Assembly: GCF_001894825.1 (NCBI RefSeq)
Contig: NZ_BCWY01000019.1
Span: 62,001 to 126,000 of the forward strand
Reading direction: 5' to 3'
Length of the DNA stretch: 64,000 nucleotides
From: Rhodococcus jostii NBRC 16295
GTDB taxonomy: Bacteria; Actinomycetota; Actinomycetes; Mycobacteriales; Mycobacteriaceae
The notes under the pieces are model-generated. The model worked only from the letters and a program-made list of their open reading frames with translations. It did not search any database and was not told the DNA's origin. Shown here piece after piece: positions 62,267-64,000 of the stretch. The number at the start of each line of letters is the position of its first letter. Positions within the stretch are counted from its first letter, which is position 1. A program made the translations under genes and the position numbers.

Positions 62267-62382
62267 GGATCCTTCACTGATCTCGGTGGGCACTGGAACG
62301 TCGTCAGTCCGGAGATCTCGAAACCGGTCGTGGCGGCGCGGCGGTCCTGCGGGATGCACGCTGCGGGCTGCTACCGTGCCGG

Positions 62383-63273
62383 TCAGACGACGAGTGTGAT
62401 GCGCCGTCCCAGCTGGCGGTCGTACTCGTCGTGCGCAGCCACGATCTCTGAGAACGTGAACGCTGTCGACTCGGGAAGGTTGAGCTCACCGGCGGTGAGG
62501 TGTTCGGCGAGTGCGTGCAACATCGCGCCGGACTCGTGAGTGATCACCAGCGTCGCGCTCTCCGTCGACACGCTGTGGGGCGGGCTTCCCGGGACAACGG
62601 TGACGTAGTGCCCCCCGGGTCGTAACGCGGCGGACAGATCAATTCCGGCGGTGTCGATCACTCCGTCGACGCGGGAGACCGGCGGTGAGCCGATATACAC
62701 TTCCTCGGCTACTCCGGTCGGCAACATTTCCGCTTGCTCGGCCCGTCGAACCAACGCGTGTGCGCGGTGTCCACGGAGATGGAGAAGCTGCAGTGCGATA
62801 CGTCCGACGGCACCGGCGGCGCCCGCGACAAGCACGTCAGATTTCTTGGTCAACTGCAGAGCATCGACGGCCTGCATCGCCGTCAAGCCGGGTAGGGGTA
62901 ATTGGGCAAGGATGGCCGGGTCGACGTCTTCGGGGGCACGGGCAAGGGACGTTTCCGGCAGGCAGACGAACTCTGACCAGGTCCCGTTTCCGGTGAGCGC
63001 CGACGTCGAGGCACCAATTACCCGAGCACCGGGCAGAAATCGGTCGGCATTCGGGCCCGTCTCCTCGACGGTGCCCACCAGGTCGTACCCGAGCGTGAAC
63101 GGCGCACTTCCCTGAAGCGGGATCACCCCGCTACGAATCTTCACGTCCGCGGGATTGATCGCCGATGCTTCGAGGGCGATGAGTACTTCACCCTCGCCCG
63201 GACTGGGGACGGGAATATCTCGCAACTGGAGCACATCGGTGTATCCGGGAGAATCGAACTGAACAGCGAACAT
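62383..63273 (-). CDS. NADPH:quinone-oxidoreductase-like MDR enzyme
   Basis: 296 residues from ATG 63273 behind AAAAGGTAAG. Medium-chain dehydrogenase without the zinc cysteines: N-terminal FAVQFDSPGYTDVLQL, ASAINPADVKIRSG, GYDLVGTVEETG, NADPH motif VLVAGAAGAVGRIALQL. These enzymes reduce quinones or enones. Read in the same direction as the LuxR-type regulator, 116 bp before it. Confidence 0.87.
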   Translation of the reverse strand: MFAVQFDSPGYTDVLQLRDIPVPSPGEGEVLIALEASAINPADVKIRSGVIPLQGSAPFTLGYDLVGTVEETGPNADRFLPGARVIGASTSALTGNGTWSEFVCLPETSLARAPEDVDPAILAQLPLPGLTAMQAVDALQLTKKSDVLVAGAAGAVGRIALQLLHLRGHRAHALVRRAEQAEMLPTGVAEEVYIGSPPVSRVDGVIDTAGIDLSAALRPGGHYVTVVPGSPPHSVSTESATLVITHESGAMLHALAEHLTAGELNLPESTAFTFSEIVAAHDEYDRQLGRRITLVV

Positions 63274-63417
63274 GGTTCTTACCTTTTCGTGTATGTGAGA
63301 GCGAGGACGATCTCGGGCTGTGGCGGAGCGATCGACACGTGTCGGTTCTCCTTTGTGTGGGCTGGTGAGGTACCCGGTTCCTCCACTGTGGATGCGGGGT
63401 ACCGTCCTCCTAGCCGA

Positions 63418-63456
63418 GGGCGACCGAGTGGTTTGCAGTGAGCCACCCGGTCGCCC
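63418..63456 (-). terminator. hairpin after the epoxide-hydrolase-like gene
   Basis: 14-bp arms (GGGCGACCGAGTGG and its partner with one mismatch) around an 11-base loop, 40 bp past the stop of the hydrolase on the minus strand. GC-rich, no clear T-run. Confidence 0.55.
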
Positions 63457-63496
63457 GGCAGAACGTGGCAGGTGCAACACGTCCGACTGCGGTCGG

Positions 63497-64000
63497 CTAT
63501 CGAAGCGACCGCAAGCCCACGCGAATCTCTTCTGCCAGGAGCTGTGGCTGTTCCCAGGCCGCGAAGTGCCCGCCCTTGTCGAGCTTGTTGTAGTGGACGA
63601 GGTTGGGATACGCCTTCTCTGTCCAACTGCGCGGTGCCTGATAGAGCTCGTCGGGAAAGACGCTCACGGCAACCGGGATGGAGACGCCCCTGGTGGCGAG
63701 GAACGCCGGGGACGTGAGTTCCCAATAGAGGCGAGCCGCAGACACCGCGGTGTTCGTCAGCCAGAACAGCGTGATGTTGTCGAGGACATCGTCTCGCGTC
63801 AGGCCTTCTGGCTGTCCGGCGAAGGCCCGGGAGATCAGCTCCAAACTCTTCGCGTCGTGGTCGAGCATGAAGGTTGCCAGTCCGACGGGCGAATCCGCCA
63901 ATCCGGTCAGTGTCTGTGGGCGCGAACCCATCTCCACGGCGTAGCCGATGTGCTGGTAGAAGAAGGCCAGCTGGTCGCTGGCGGCCTTTTCGTCGTCGGA
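63497..64000 (-). CDS. epoxide-hydrolase-like alpha/beta hydrolase, C-terminal part (partial)
   Basis: The frame is open to the window edge and 167 residues are visible. The chain reads DQLAFFYQHIGYAVEMGSRPQTLTGLADSPVGLATFMLDH, a lid region seen in epoxide hydrolases with the EHN N-terminal domain, and ends with the catalytic-histidine segment LDKGGHFAAWEQPQLLAEEI. The strand VSVFPDELYQAPR precedes it. The nucleophile Asp is outside the window. It probably opens an epoxide or cleaves an ester. Confidence 0.82.
   Translation of the reverse strand, partial: SDDEKAASDQLAFFYQHIGYAVEMGSRPQTLTGLADSPVGLATFMLDHDAKSLELISRAFAGQPEGLTRDDVLDNITLFWLTNTAVSAARLYWELTSPAFLATRGVSIPVAVSVFPDELYQAPRSWTEKAYPNLVHYNKLDKGGHFAAWEQPQLLAEEIRVGLRSLR

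Noticed and set aside
62311..62323. TTTCGAGATC motif upstream of the LuxR-type regulator as a seventh island operator
   Set aside because: Only the central part matches; both GGAA halves are missing, so it was not counted.

Overview
The window is high-GC actinobacterial DNA. The Mce-associated protein tail, the FadD/FadE-type lipid genes, the frequent GTG starts, the TTGACN -35 boxes and the dense ATGA/GTGA gene overlaps fit a Rhodococcus of the opacus/jostii type. This genus call is inference from gene content; no rRNA or marker gene is present. No rRNA, tRNA or CRISPR array was seen.

Left part (1-29.2 kb), core-like. It holds a partial Mce-associated gene, an HNH-like protein, and two acyl-CoA dehydrogenase genes bracketed by two near-identical 46-bp palindromes. 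A tightly coupled five-gene minus-strand operon follows (SWIM zinc finger, DUF5691-like, MoxR-type AAA ATPase, DUF5682-like, VWA protein). Next come a MarR regulator with an acyl-CoA synthetase, a patatin, a secreted lipase, a polar amino acid ABC transporter, a frameshifted TnpB element with a LexA-like box at its promoter, a SulP transporter, and endonuclease IV. A hipBA-like module has three operator-like sites exactly 60 bp apart. Small lipoprotein, F420/PPOX, hydrolase and membrane protein genes end this part.

Boundary (29.2-29.7 kb). A gene-poor stretch carries a perfect CIRCE heat-shock operator with no chaperone gene beside it.

Right part (29.7-59.7 kb), an accessory catabolic island. 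Minus strand: a branched-chain-type ABC transporter with a VOC protein, then an operon with a cyclase-family hydrolase, a CoA-transferase-family protein, an APH-family kinase and a small partner protein (both resembling LvaA/LvaB of levulinate catabolism) and a lipocalin-like hypothetical. A wrecked acyl-CoA ligase lies at the head of that operon. Plus strand: amidohydrolase and TIM-barrel isomerase; a complete 2-oxoacid dehydrogenase (E1 alpha, E1 beta, E2, E3) coupled to an acyl-CoA ligase, a HAPMO-type Baeyer-Villiger monooxygenase and an SDR; a class III CoA-transferase, an IclR regulator and an HSL-type esterase; and a class B flavin monooxygenase with a VOC protein. A ThDP enzyme lies downstream with its own leader. 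Six of the promoters carry one shared 24-bp operator (GGAA-N5-TTTCGA-N5-SGAA) that resembles IclR-family sites. In four of them a TTGACN -35 box lies at a similar distance upstream. I infer one IclR-type regulon controlling uptake and breakdown of a ketone or cyclic ketone: oxygen insertion to an ester or lactone, hydrolysis to a hydroxyacid, CoA activation, and phosphorylation of the hydroxyl to allow beta-oxidation.

Right edge (59.8-64 kb): a large LuxR-type STAND ATPase regulator, a quinone-oxidoreductase-like enzyme and a partial epoxide-hydrolase-like gene, all on the minus strand.
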